Notes under the pieces: generated by a model
Database searches by the model: none
What the model was told of the DNA's origin: nothing
What the model saw: the letters and a program-made list of their open reading frames with translations, nothing else
Program-made: the position numbers and the translations under genes
In this document: one piece after another, positions 18,131-30,129 of the stretch
How the letters are laid out: the number at the start of each line of letters is the position of its first letter
How positions within the stretch are numbered: the stretch's first letter is position 1
Assembly: GCA_016707895.1 (NCBI GenBank)
Contig: JADJGV010000014.1
Coordinates: 186,001-250,000 of the forward strand
Direction: 5' to 3'
DNA: 64,000 bases
Source: Myxococcales bacterium
Lineage (GTDB): Bacteria > Myxococcota_A > Polyangia > Haliangiales > Haliangiaceae

Positions 18131-19794
18131 TCAGCCGCGGGCCGGCAGGCGCAGCGTGAAGGTCGTCCGGCCGGGCACGCTCTCGACGTCCAGCGTCCCG
18201 CCGTGCTCGGCGACGATCGCGTGGCTGGTGGCCAGCCCCAGCCCGGTGCCCTTGTGCTTGGTGGTGTAGAACGGGTCGAAGATGTGGGCCAGGCGGTCGG
18301 GTGGGACGCCGGGGCCGTCGTCGACCACCGCCAGCGTGACGCCGCGGTCGTCGCGGGCGCCGCGCAGCGTGACGTGGCCGCCGCCGCTCGCCGCGGCTTC
18401 GCAGGCGTTGCGGGCCAGGTTCCACAGCACCTGCCGCAGCTGTGCGGCGTCGCCGGTGACCGGCAGCGCGCGGTCGCCGTCGATCGCGACCGCGACCGGC
18501 CCCCAGGTGCGGTCCTGGCGCAGCACCGCGACGACGTCGTCAGCCACCACCGCGAGGTCGAACTCGACCACCGCCCGCGGCCGCGGGTTGGCGTACTCGA
18601 GCAGGTCGGTGATCAGCCCGTTGAGGCGCTCGATCTCGCGCAGCACGATCGCCATCAGCGCGCGATCGTCGTCGGAGGTCGGCGCCGACTGGCTGAGCAG
18701 CTCGATCGACCCCGAGATCGACGCCAGCGGGTTGCGGATCTCGTGGGCGATGCCGGCGGCGAGCTGGCCGACGGTGGCCAGCCGCTCGCTGCGGCGGGCG
18801 ATCGTCTCGAGCCGGCGCAGCTCGGTCAGGTCCTGGAAGTTGATCACCCGGCCGATCACGTGATCGCGGTCGTCGAACAGCGGCGACACCGAGATGCCGA
18901 CGGTGCGCGGCGGCGCGCCGGGCAACGTCAGGTCGGCGCGCCGCACCGTGCCGGTCGCCCCGAGCCCGGCCAGCCGCGCGGACAGCCCCGGCAGCACGGT
19001 CTCGAGCGGCTCGCCGATCGCGCCGGTCGCCACCGGCCCCAGGATCTCGGCGCCGGTCTGGTTGATCGTCAGCACCCGATCGTCGGGGCCGACCGTGACC
19101 AGCCCGCTCGACAGCGAGCGCACGATGTCGCGGTTGAGCGCGACCAGGTCGGCGGTGACCTGGCGCTGCGATACCAGCGACGCCTGGGAGCGCTCGAGCT
19201 CGCCGACGAACAGCGCCGCCAGCACGCCGACCGCGATCAGCGCGCCGACGCCGCGGCTGATCGCCAGCGCCAGCTCGCGGCCGCTCTGGGTCCACGGCGC
19301 CACCTGCGGGATCGTCGGCAGGGGCAGGAGCCGCGCCCACGCCGCGACCCCGACCGCGATGGTCATCGCGATCGCCACCGCGACCACGGTCCACGCGCCG
19401 CGGCGGGTGGTCACCGCGCCGGCCCCGACCACCGACAGCGCGTAGAAGAACGTGTACGCGCTCTGGGCGCCGCCGGTGACGTAGGTCAGCGCCGTGGTGA
19501 TGGCCAGGTCGCCGGCGAGCTGCGGCCACACCAGCCGGGTCGGCGCCAGGCCGCGCCGCAGCAGCACCGCGAACGCGATCGTCGCCGCGTAGGTCGCCAC
19601 CACCACGCCGAGCAAGAACCGCTCGGCCGGCGCCGCCATCGTCGCGCCCTGGCCCGAGCCCAGCCACAACGACAGCCCGAGCACGGCGCTGATCACCAGC
19701 GTCCGCACCAGCATCAGCCAGGTCAGGCGGCGCGCCAGCGCGGCCGCCGCGATCGACGCGGCGTCGATCGGGACGTCGCCGCGGGTCGCCGGGC

Positions 19795-19798
<4 letters not shown>
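18131..19798 (-). CDS. pilS: sensor histidine kinase PilS
   Basis: A membrane-bound histidine kinase of 555 residues, next to pilC as in Myxococcus. About six N-terminal membrane helices (LMLVRTLVISAVLGLSLW to LIAVGVLAALFVGELE) are followed by a PAS domain (LNRDIVRSLSSGLVTVGPDD), an H-box (GIAHEIRNPLASISGSIEL), N-box (NLARNACEAAASGG), G1 (VVDDGPGVPPD), F-box (IFDPFYTTKHKGTGLGL) and a final TFTLRL strand. All phosphotransfer residues are present. PilS senses pilin in the membrane and controls pilin transcription through PilR. The GTG start overlaps the pilC stop (GTGA). No pilR follows here; the best candidate lies at 62148-63563. Confidence 0.9.
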
Positions 19799-22130
<2,332 letters not shown>

Positions 22131-22167
22131 CGTCGGTTCCGATGATCGCAGAGGCGGAGCAAGAACT

Positions 22168-22243
<76 letters not shown>

Positions 22244-22259
22244 CGGCGCCCCGGGGGAC

Positions 22260-23954
<1,695 letters not shown>

Positions 23955-24214
23955 GCGCGAGGTAACTCCTTGAGGCGACGCGAGGTTGGCTCGCGATCAC
24001 CCTGATGAGCGTAGCTGGCTCGGTGATCCTCCGTCAAACCGACTGGGGGTGCGATCGGGGTACGGGCGCACGTGCGGTCATGTAGGCGACCGTGACCCCG
24101 GTACGGTCCATGCGCGTCCAGCCCCATCGTTCACGGCGGGTCGCACGTCTAAAAGTTGCCCGCGCTCGATCGGCGGCGCCACGGTCGATACACAGATCAG
24201 CCCAGGAGCCCACC

Positions 24215-24400
24215 ATGAGCAACCGCGAAGCGAAAGAGCTGGCCTTCCTCCGTCATCGGCTGCGCGAGCACCTGCTGGCCCAGGACGCCAACGGCGCCGC
24301 CGAGCCGCTCCTGCGCCTCAACGAGGTCGCCGCCGGCGATCAGGAGCTCCGGGCCGAGTACGCGCGCTGGGCGTTCCGCTTCGAGCTCCTCGCCGCCTGA
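24215..24400 (+). CDS. small hypothetical protein, 61 residues
   Basis: A short helical, charged protein (KELAFLRHRLREHLLAQD, AAEPLLRLNEVAAGDQELRA) with no recognised domain. An AGGAG lies 6 nt before the ATG, a good ribosome site. It is divergent from pilB, separated by 260 bp that contain no other gene. Its last 83 bp overlap the 3' end of the convergent HNH gene. Supported mainly by the ribosome site and normal codon use. Confidence 0.55.
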   Translation: MSNREAKELAFLRHRLREHLLAQDANGAAEPLLRLNEVAAGDQELRAEYARWAFRFELLAA

Positions 24401-25655
24401 CCCGCCGGCTCCTGGTTGCGGCCGGCGGCGCCTCGACCTCGGCGCGCGCCTGGGGTGGTGCCGCCGCGACCTCACCTCCAGCCGGAGGCGGCGCCCCCGC
24501 GTCGCCATCTCCCACGTGGGACGGCGGCGACCCGTACGGCCGCCCGTCGGCGTGCGTGATCCGCAGCTTGGCGGGCGCGGTCCCATCGATCCGCAGCCGG
24601 CCGTCGTGCGCGGCCTTGTGGTGCGCCGAGCACATCACCGCCAGCTTGGTCGGCGTGTGCTTGCCGCCCTGCGCTCGCGGCACGATGTGGTGCACGTCGA
24701 CGTACCGCGCGTTGCGGCACCCCGGCACGACGCACCGCCCGCGATCCCGCCGCAGCACGGTGCGCCGGGTCCGCGGCGGGATCGTCTTGGTCACCCGCGC
24801 GGGCTTGTCGCCGTCGACCCGCCCGAGCAGCTCCGCGTCGCACGACGCCTGCGCCAGCTCGGTCTCGCTGATCTCGATCGTGTGCCCGGCGACGTCCTGC
24901 CACGCGCGCATGCAGTCGGTGCACCGCGTGAGCGCGATCTGATACATGGGGCCGGACGCCGCCGCGGCGTCTCCCTCGTGCGACGCCGCCGCGGCACCTT
25001 CCACGTGGGAGCCGGCGCCGGCCAGCTGGCCATCGCACAAGGTCGCGAGCAGGTCGCCGTCGGTGAGCGGGTGCCCGCACGCCGCCTCCAGCGCGCGCCG
25101 CGCCGCGGTGAACTTGCCCAGCACCGCCGCCGGCAGCAGCAGCCGCAGCTCGTGCAGCCGCGCGGCGGGGTCGGGCGGATCGTCCGGCGAGTCGCCCCGC
25201 CGCCGTCCGGTGACCATCTCCTCGATCTCCCGCACGGTGTGCTTGGCCGCCGCCGTCAGCCACGCCGCCTCGGTGTCGACGGTCGCGACCCGGGTCAGCT
25301 CCCTCGCCGCGCTGTACGCGACGTCGCCGGCGGTCATCGCCGCGCGCAGCTTCGGCAAGGCGGCGAGCGCGTCGGCCACCCGCAGCCGCTCGCGCGCTGG
25401 CCCCGGCGCGTAGCCCAGCACGCGCTCGACGTACTCGAAGAACGACGCGAAGCCGAACTCGCGATGGACGCCCAGCGCCCGCGCGCGCCGCAGCCACGCG
25501 GCCTCCTCGACGTCGAGCGCCGCCCGCCGCCGCGCCAGCCTGCGCAACGTCCGGTCGACCTCGCGCCAGTCGTCCACGCCGATCGCCGGCCCCGCCGCCG
25601 CTGCCGCCGCCGCCGCGTCGCCCACCTTCTCTCCGCCCGCTGCACCGTCCACCAT
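24318..25655 (-). CDS. DUF222 (13E12-type) protein with HNH endonuclease domain
   Basis: A 445-residue protein with the DUF222 helical region (REVDRTLRRLARRRAALDVE, FFEYVERVLGYAPGPARER) and a C-terminal HNH nuclease: CVVPGCRNARYVDVHHIVPR, GGKHTPTKLAVMCSAHHKAA. The His-Asn-His set and the CVVPGC zinc Cys are present. The tail after GRPYGSPPSH is low-complexity. Such genes are often repeated in actinobacterial and myxobacterial genomes; mobility or DNA-cutting roles are suspected but unproven. ATG 25655 is preferred because the frame further upstream, to 25772, crosses a palindrome that looks like an operator. The 3' end overlaps the small plus-strand gene by 83 bp. Confidence 0.8.
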   Translation of the reverse strand: MVDGAAGGEKVGDAAAAAAAAGPAIGVDDWREVDRTLRRLARRRAALDVEEAAWLRRARALGVHREFGFASFFEYVERVLGYAPGPARERLRVADALAALPKLRAAMTAGDVAYSAARELTRVATVDTEAAWLTAAAKHTVREIEEMVTGRRRGDSPDDPPDPAARLHELRLLLPAAVLGKFTAARRALEAACGHPLTDGDLLATLCDGQLAGAGSHVEGAAAASHEGDAAAASGPMYQIALTRCTDCMRAWQDVAGHTIEISETELAQASCDAELLGRVDGDKPARVTKTIPPRTRRTVLRRDRGRCVVPGCRNARYVDVHHIVPRAQGGKHTPTKLAVMCSAHHKAAHDGRLRIDGTAPAKLRITHADGRPYGSPPSHVGDGDAGAPPPAGGEVAAAPPQARAEVEAPPAATRSRRVRRRGARSGTPSARTRPGAPDRRRRPR

Positions 25656-25712
25656 GCCCAGCCCCCAAGCAACCCGCACGCCAGCCGCAACACCGCGACA
25701 CCTGGCGTCGCC

Positions 25713-25729
25713 TGTCCGAATCTCGGACA
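25713..25729. promoter_or_regulatory. 17-bp palindrome upstream of the HNH gene
   Basis: TGTCCGA-ATC-TCGGACA, a perfect 7-bp inverted repeat with a 3-nt centre, 58 bp upstream of the HNH gene start. It is followed by a cluster of related half-sites (gtccgg, ccggac) over about 80 bp. Size and spacing fit a dimeric repressor site. The function is inferred. Confidence 0.4.
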
Positions 25730-25884
25730 AAACGGCCGGATTCCGTCCGGTTTCGTCCGGCTTTCCGGCCATCCCCGGACAGTGGCGGATATCCGGCCCC
25801 GGACACCCGCCAGCCCTCGCCGCCCGCCGCTCGCCGCCCCGCGACGCCGCCCGCCACGCGACGGGGCGCCCTAGATCGTGTGCA

Positions 25885-26496
25885 TCACGGACAGGGCAGC
25901 GGGTCGGTGCAGGTCTTGATCGTGATGTTGTAGTTGTTCTCGGTGTCGTCGGCCGAGCGCACGCGGATGAAGTAGTCGCCGACCGCGAGGCGGTTCGACA
26001 GCTCGATCTTCACCTGCTGCGGCGAGCCGTCGACCGGCGCGCCGGTGGTGATGGTCGTGCCGTTGGTGTTGAGCAGCTCGACCACCAGCGAAGCGCGGCT
26101 GGACAGCCCCACCACCGTGGCCTCGAGGTTGGTGCCGGCGGCGTTGACCCCGAAGCGGAAGTGGTCGGTGTCGGTCGCCGGGCAGATGGCGAGCCCGAAC
26201 AGCGCGTAGTCGGGGCGGGCGTTCGGGATCGGCGTGATGTACGCGTTGTTCGGCATGTCGTTCGGCTCGAGCGACCGATCGTTCTCGCACGTGAACGCGG
26301 GCGCGTCGATGGTCGCGCCGGTGCCGGTCTTCTCGCAGACGTCGATGTCGGTGTTGCACGTGTAGCCGTCGGGGCACACGTTGGTGTCACCGCCGCACTC
26401 GAACGGCGTCGGGCCGAGGTCGGGGTCGTAGGGATCGCAGCCGGCGGCGAGGGCCAGCGCGGCGAGCGGAGCGAGCAGGGGGGCGAAGCGGGTCAT
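25885..26496 (-). CDS. lipoprotein with PPC-like domain
   Basis: A 203-residue lipoprotein (LALAAGCDPYDPDLG). A Cys-rich segment follows (CGGDTNVCPDGYTCNTDIDVC, about residues 34-53), then a bacterial pre-peptidase C-terminal-like beta domain (ENDRSLEPNDMPNNAYITPI, DTDHFRFGVNAAGTN, YFIRVRSADDTENNYNITI). The linker includes TIDAPAF, a short form of the Asp-Ala linkers seen in other lipoproteins here. ATG 26496 has GAGG 6 nt upstream; an in-frame ATG at 26520 overlaps the stop of the preceding gene and is the alternative. Likely a surface or periplasmic protein made together with the TPR protein upstream. Confidence 0.75.
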   Translation of the reverse strand: MTRFAPLLAPLAALALAAGCDPYDPDLGPTPFECGGDTNVCPDGYTCNTDIDVCEKTGTGATIDAPAFTCENDRSLEPNDMPNNAYITPIPNARPDYALFGLAICPATDTDHFRFGVNAAGTNLEATVVGLSSRASLVVELLNTNGTTITTGAPVDGSPQQVKIELSNRLAVGDYFIRVRSADDTENNYNITIKTCTDPLPCP

Positions 26497-26519
26497 GGCG
26501 TGCCTCGGGCGAGCAGACA

Positions 26520-27896
26520 TCAGAAACGCACCATCGCGGCGCCGCCGACGGTGTCGGCGTCGACCATCGGAGCGGCGACGAGCGAGTCGAGGCCGGTCCT
26601 GGTCGACGCGGTGGTGGAGGCGCGCTTGTCGCCCCGGGCGATCTCCTTGTACCAGAGGTAGCCCGCGAGGCCGGTGAAGGCCACGCCGACGCCGAAGCTG
26701 ATCTTCGACACAAGCTCGTTGCGCTCGCCGGCGGTCTGGATCGCCTGCCGCTCGGCGTTGAACGAGCGGCACGGCTTGGGCACGCCGTCGCCGCACCGGC
26801 TGGAGCTGTTGGACAGGGCGGCCTCCGACTCGAGCGAGGCCGACATGTCCGCGGCCAGTAGGTAGAAGGTCAGCGACACGCCGAGCATGCCGACCGCGCC
26901 GCCGGTGGCGATCCACTTGGCGCGCTTGAACTTGGTGGAGCCGGCGTCGAGATAGCCGCCCGGCACGTACGACGAACCGCCGCCACCACCGCCACCGCCA
27001 CCACCGCCGCCGTTGTCGTCGACCCAGTCGCGGTCGTCGGTCAGGTCGGGGTAGTAGCGCGGGCGCGCCTTGGGATCGATGTAGACGATGTTCGGGCTGG
27101 CCGGCCGGCCGACGCGGGTGATCATCTCACCCTGGGCGTTGCGGACCTCGAGGTAGTACTGGACCGAGCTGCCCGCCATCACCTTGGCCGGGATGCGGCC
27201 CACCAGCTCGTTGTAGCGCGGCTTCATCTGCACCGACGTGAACTTCGCGTCGCCGCCGCCGCGGTAGAACATCGTGACGATCCAGCCGGCCTCTTCCGGG
27301 CTGAACGCGGTCAGATCGAGCGGGCGGCCCGGGGGCGCGTCCTCGATGATCTGGTGCTGGAAGTCGTCGGCGGTGTAGGCGCTCGGCGGCTTGGGGTTGC
27401 GCGGCGGCTTCTTGCCGCCGTCGTCGGGCGGCGGGGTGACGTTGCCACCGTCGGGCGGCGGCTTGGTGCCGCCGTCGGGCGGGGTGCCGCCGTCGGGCTC
27501 CTTGCCGAGCTCCTTGGCCAGCGCCTTCTCGCGCGTGACCGCCTCGGGACGCTGGGCGGCGTCGGCCGGCGCGTCGGCGAGGAACTTGGCGTAGTAGAAG
27601 TGCGCGAGGTCCTTCTGGCCGAGCTGGTCGAACGTGAAGGCCACGTTGTAGAGCAGTAGCGGGTTGCGCGACAGCCGGTACGACTCCTTGAACTTCTCGA
27701 CCGCGAGGTCGAACTTCTTGGCGTCGAACAGCGTCTTGCCCTCGATGAAGGCGGCCTTGGCCTGCTCGAGCTGCGCCGGGGTGGGCGGCGCGGGTTCAGC
27801 CGGCTTGTCGCCGGGCTGCGCGTGCGCCGGTGCAGGCACGGTCACGAGGGCGACCGCGACGAGCGCGAAGGAGAGAAACCGACCGATGAGCGTCAC
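26520..27896 (-). CDS. exported TPR protein with C-terminal membrane anchor
   Basis: A 458-residue protein. Signal peptide (FALVAVALVTVPAPAHAQ), TPR pair (AAFIEGKTLFDAKKFDLAVE, NPLLLYNVAFTFDQLGQKDL) at about 45-110, a linker of Asp/Gly/Pro (PPDGGTKPPPDGGN), a beta-rich middle (GWIVTMFYRGGGDAKFTSVQ, YYLEVRNAQGEM), a run of 12 Gly near 300, then two hydrophobic segments (ATGGAVGMLGVSLTFYLLA and SFGVGVAFTGLAGYLWY). The TPR-plus-Gly layout is common in periplasmic scaffold proteins of Myxococcota. Directly upstream of, and overlapping, the PPC lipoprotein gene region. Function unknown. Confidence 0.75.
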   Translation of the reverse strand: MTLIGRFLSFALVAVALVTVPAPAHAQPGDKPAEPAPPTPAQLEQAKAAFIEGKTLFDAKKFDLAVEKFKESYRLSRNPLLLYNVAFTFDQLGQKDLAHFYYAKFLADAPADAAQRPEAVTREKALAKELGKEPDGGTPPDGGTKPPPDGGNVTPPPDDGGKKPPRNPKPPSAYTADDFQHQIIEDAPPGRPLDLTAFSPEEAGWIVTMFYRGGGDAKFTSVQMKPRYNELVGRIPAKVMAGSSVQYYLEVRNAQGEMITRVGRPASPNIVYIDPKARPRYYPDLTDDRDWVDDNGGGGGGGGGGGGSSYVPGGYLDAGSTKFKRAKWIATGGAVGMLGVSLTFYLLAADMSASLESEAALSNSSSRCGDGVPKPCRSFNAERQAIQTAGERNELVSKISFGVGVAFTGLAGYLWYKEIARGDKRASTTASTRTGLDSLVAAPMVDADTVGGAAMVRF

Positions 27897-27974
27897 AGGG
27901 CCTCCGGGCGAACGAGCGCTCCGCTCTTAACACAGGGCGGACGCCGGCCACTGACAGATGTGGCGGAAATTCTC

Positions 27975-28036
27975 GCGAGTCGGGTGCCCTCTCGCGTTTC
28001 GGGGTGGGGGGAGGGGCTTTCGAAGGCCCCTCTCCA
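27975..28036 (-). repeat. structured 3'-end repeat element, copy A
   Basis: Read on the minus strand, a hairpin (GAGGGGC-CTTCGAAA-GCCCCTC, 28032-28011) begins 7 nt after the stop codon at 28039 and is followed by CACCCCGAAACGCGAGAG (28006-27989). It lacks the second hairpin seen in the other copies. Same order and orientation as copies at 48.3, 55.8 and 59.9 kb. Probably serves as the transcription terminator of the coiled-coil gene. Confidence 0.7.
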
Positions 28037-28038
28037 TA

Positions 28039-29478
28039 TCACTGCGCGAACGGGTCGACGATGCCGCCGGCCGCCGGCTTCTTGGGCTTCTTCTCGACGG
28101 GCTTCTTCTCGGCCGGCTTCTTCGCGGCCGGCGCGGCGCCGCCCGCCGCGAACGGGTCGACGATACCAGCGGGCTTGGTGCCAGCGGGCTTGGTGCCAGC
28201 AGGCTTGGTCGCCGCGGGCTTGGTCGCCGCGGGCTTGGTCGCCGCGGGCTTGGTCGCCGCGGGCTTGGTCGCCGCGGGCTTGGTCGGGGTCGGCGGCGCG
28301 ACGACGACCGGCGGGGGCTCGACGGCGACCGGCGGGGGCTCGACGGCGACCGGCGGGGGCTCGACGGCGGTGGGCGGCGCCGCGACGGCGGTCGGCGGGG
28401 GCTCGACGGCGGTCGGCGGGGGCTCGACGGCGGTCGGCGGGGCCGCAACGGTCGGGGCCGGCACGACCTCCGGGTTGGCGGCGGCCGGCACCGGCGTCAC
28501 GGTGGGCGCGGCGGCCGGGGTGACCGTCGGCGCCGGGGCCGGCGTCACGGTCGGGGCAGGCGCCGCGGCGGCGGGCGCCGGGGGCGGGGGCTGGGCGGGC
28601 TTGGCGCCGCCACCGCCGAACAGCTTGAGCCCGATCAGCACCGCGGCGATACCGCCTCCGAAGGCGCCCGCGACCGCGCCCATCGGCACGCCCTTGGCTT
28701 CCTTGGCCGGCGCGACCTCGTCGCGATCGACCGCGGCGACGGCGCGGGGCGCGGGCGTCACGCCCAGCCCGGCCTCGAGCTTGTCGAGATCGGCCGACGA
28801 GACGGTCAGGCCGGCGGCGGCGGCGCGGGCGGCCGCGATCGCCTTGGTGGCCTTGGCCTCGGCGAGGCGAGCGCGCTCGTCGGCCTCGGCGAGCTCGCGG
28901 TCGCTGGCGGCGCGGCTGGGCGCCGGCGCGGGCGTCGCGGCGACCGCGACCTTGGCGTCAGCGGCCTTGGCCTCGGCGGCGCGGGCCTTGTCTTCGGCGG
29001 TGCGGGCCTTGGCCTCGGCGGCCTTGGCCTTGTCGTCGGCTGCGGCCAGCTTGGCCTCGAGGTCGCTGACGGTCGCCGACATGGCCTGGCTCGACGCCAG
29101 CACCGCGACCTTGGCCTCGAGCTCAGCGCGGCGCGCGGACACCTCGGCCAGCTCGGTCTCGAGGTCGCCGATGCGCTTCTCGAGGCGCGTCCGCTGGGCG
29201 TTGGCGTCGGCGCGCACCGCCTCCTCGGCCTGGCGGATCTTGGCCTCCTCGGCCGACTGGGCGTCGCGGGCGACGCGCTCACGCTCGGCGCGGGCCTGGG
29301 CCTCCCACGCGTCGACGTCCACCAGCGTGGAGTTGGCGCGGGCGATGAAATCTTCGAGCGACGACTCCACGGTCGGCAGCGCGACCGCCGCCTGCATCAG
29401 CGAGGAGCGCCGCTTGCCACGCGAGCCGTTGCTGGCGTGTCCGTTGGTTCCAAGCTTGTCGTCGGTGGTCGTGGCCAT
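28039..29478 (-). CDS. coiled-coil membrane protein with Pro/Ala/Lys repeat tail
   Basis: A 479-residue protein. A charged N-terminus (TNGHASNGSRGKRRSS) is followed by a long coiled coil (about 40-240, rich in EAKARTAEDKARAAEAKAAD), one membrane helix (GAVAGAFGGGIAAVLIGLKLF, about 285) and a low-complexity tail: PTVTPAPA units, PPPTAVE/PPPVAVE heptads, a KPAAT/KPAGT pentad array, and the motif GIVDPFA twice, once as the C-terminus. The tail should be outside the membrane and could reach the peptidoglycan; the coiled coil stays in the cytoplasm. GGAGG lies 5 nt before the ATG. A palindrome GCGCTA-n6-TAGCGC (29522-29539) overlaps a TACAAT -10 candidate upstream. No family identified. Confidence 0.7.
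   Translation of the reverse strand: MATTTDDKLGTNGHASNGSRGKRRSSLMQAAVALPTVESSLEDFIARANSTLVDVDAWEAQARAERERVARDAQSAEEAKIRQAEEAVRADANAQRTRLEKRIGDLETELAEVSARRAELEAKVAVLASSQAMSATVSDLEAKLAAADDKAKAAEAKARTAEDKARAAEAKAADAKVAVAATPAPAPSRAASDRELAEADERARLAEAKATKAIAAARAAAAGLTVSSADLDKLEAGLGVTPAPRAVAAVDRDEVAPAKEAKGVPMGAVAGAFGGGIAAVLIGLKLFGGGGAKPAQPPPPAPAAAAPAPTVTPAPAPTVTPAAAPTVTPVPAAANPEVVPAPTVAAPPTAVEPPPTAVEPPPTAVAAPPTAVEPPPVAVEPPPVAVEPPPVVVAPPTPTKPAATKPAATKPAATKPAATKPAATKPAGTKPAGTKPAGIVDPFAAGGAAPAAKKPAEKKPVEKKPKKPAAGGIVDPFAQ
28167..28288. repeat. 15-bp tandem repeats inside the coiled-coil gene
   Basis: About eight copies of a 15-bp unit (gccgcgggcttggtc and the variant ccagcgggcttggtg) encode the pentads KPAAT and KPAGT. 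A second array at about 28309-28440 repeats a 21-30-bp unit encoding PPPTAVE/PPPVAVE. Five of the KPAAT units are identical at DNA level, which suggests recent expansion and possible length variation between strains. Confidence 0.8.
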
Positions 29479-29591
29479 CGTTCCTCCGGGCCGTGGGGGC
29501 CGAGTCGTCGCGTGCAGGGCAGCGCTAAAATTGTAGCGCGATGGGCGGGAGAGATCAGGTGGGGATTCGTCGCGGGCCGCCGATCAGCGGA

Positions 29592-29882
29592 TCACGCGGT
29601 CGGGCGCGGCCGTGGAGCGTTCACCTCGACCACGTCGAGCCCGTCGTGGAACTCGGCCGCGGCGCGCTCGACGATGTCCTCGGGCAGGTAGCCCAGCGCG
29701 ACGACGATCGCGCCGAACCGACGGCGGCGGCCGTCGCTCCAGTGGGCGGCCAGGGCCGACAACCACTGCTCTTCCGACAGGAGCATCTGATCGCGCAGGA
29801 ACTCCCCGAACCGCACGGTCTCGAGGACCGCCATCCGGGGGGTGGTGATGCGCATCGACCGGGAAGGTGAATGAGGGACCAT
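29592..29882 (-). CDS. stand-alone MshEN-like small protein
   Basis: A 96-residue protein whose middle (FGEFLRDQMLLSEEQWLSAL, FGAIVVALGYLPEDIVERAA) follows the two-repeat pattern of the N-terminal domain of PilB/MshE ATPases, (I/F)GExL...L..EQ..AL then LG..L..LGY(I/L)....(I/V). No ATPase part is attached. In ATPases this domain can bind cyclic-di-GMP, so a free copy might sense or titrate it; this is inference. ATG 29882 has GGAG 5 nt upstream; later ATGs at 29855 and 29834 are weaker. Its neighbours are the coiled-coil gene downstream and the methyltransferase, divergent. Confidence 0.6.
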   Translation of the reverse strand: MVPHSPSRSMRITTPRMAVLETVRFGEFLRDQMLLSEEQWLSALAAHWSDGRRRRFGAIVVALGYLPEDIVERAAAEFHDGLDVVEVNAPRPRPTA

Positions 29883-30012
29883 GTAGGCTCCGAGTGGCGG
29901 GACTCTACGCGATCGAGCCACCGGTCTGTAAAGCCAAAACGTCGGCCGCAGCGCCGCGATCTGGTTGACACCGCCTTACTTGCGGCCCTTGGGCAGCGAG
30001 CGCCGGAACCGT

Positions 30013-30111
30013 GCCGGAGCCGAGGCCTGAACCGGAGCCGGAGCCGGAGCCGGAGGCGAGGCCGGAACCGGAGCCGGAACCGGAGCCGGAGCCTGAACCG
30101 GAACCGGAACC
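30013..30111. repeat. hexanucleotide tandem repeat (GGAGCC/GGAACC)
   Basis: About 16 hexamers of the form GGAGCC or GGAACC, with a few changes (GGAGGC, GAGGCC, TGAACC), end 3 nt before the TAGGAT -10-like hexamer of the RlmI-type gene (30115-30120). The array fills the position where a -35 element and upstream binding sites would lie. It is not in a plausible gene. The homogeneous 6-bp period suggests slipped-strand expansion. Confidence 0.85.
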
Positions 30112-30129
30112 TGCTAGGATGCGCGCCCC

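Noticed and set aside
23988..24003. GG-N10-GC arrangement upstream of pilB as a sigma-54 site
   Set aside because: Apart from the two dinucleotides it does not match the consensus, unlike the site at 50617-50632.
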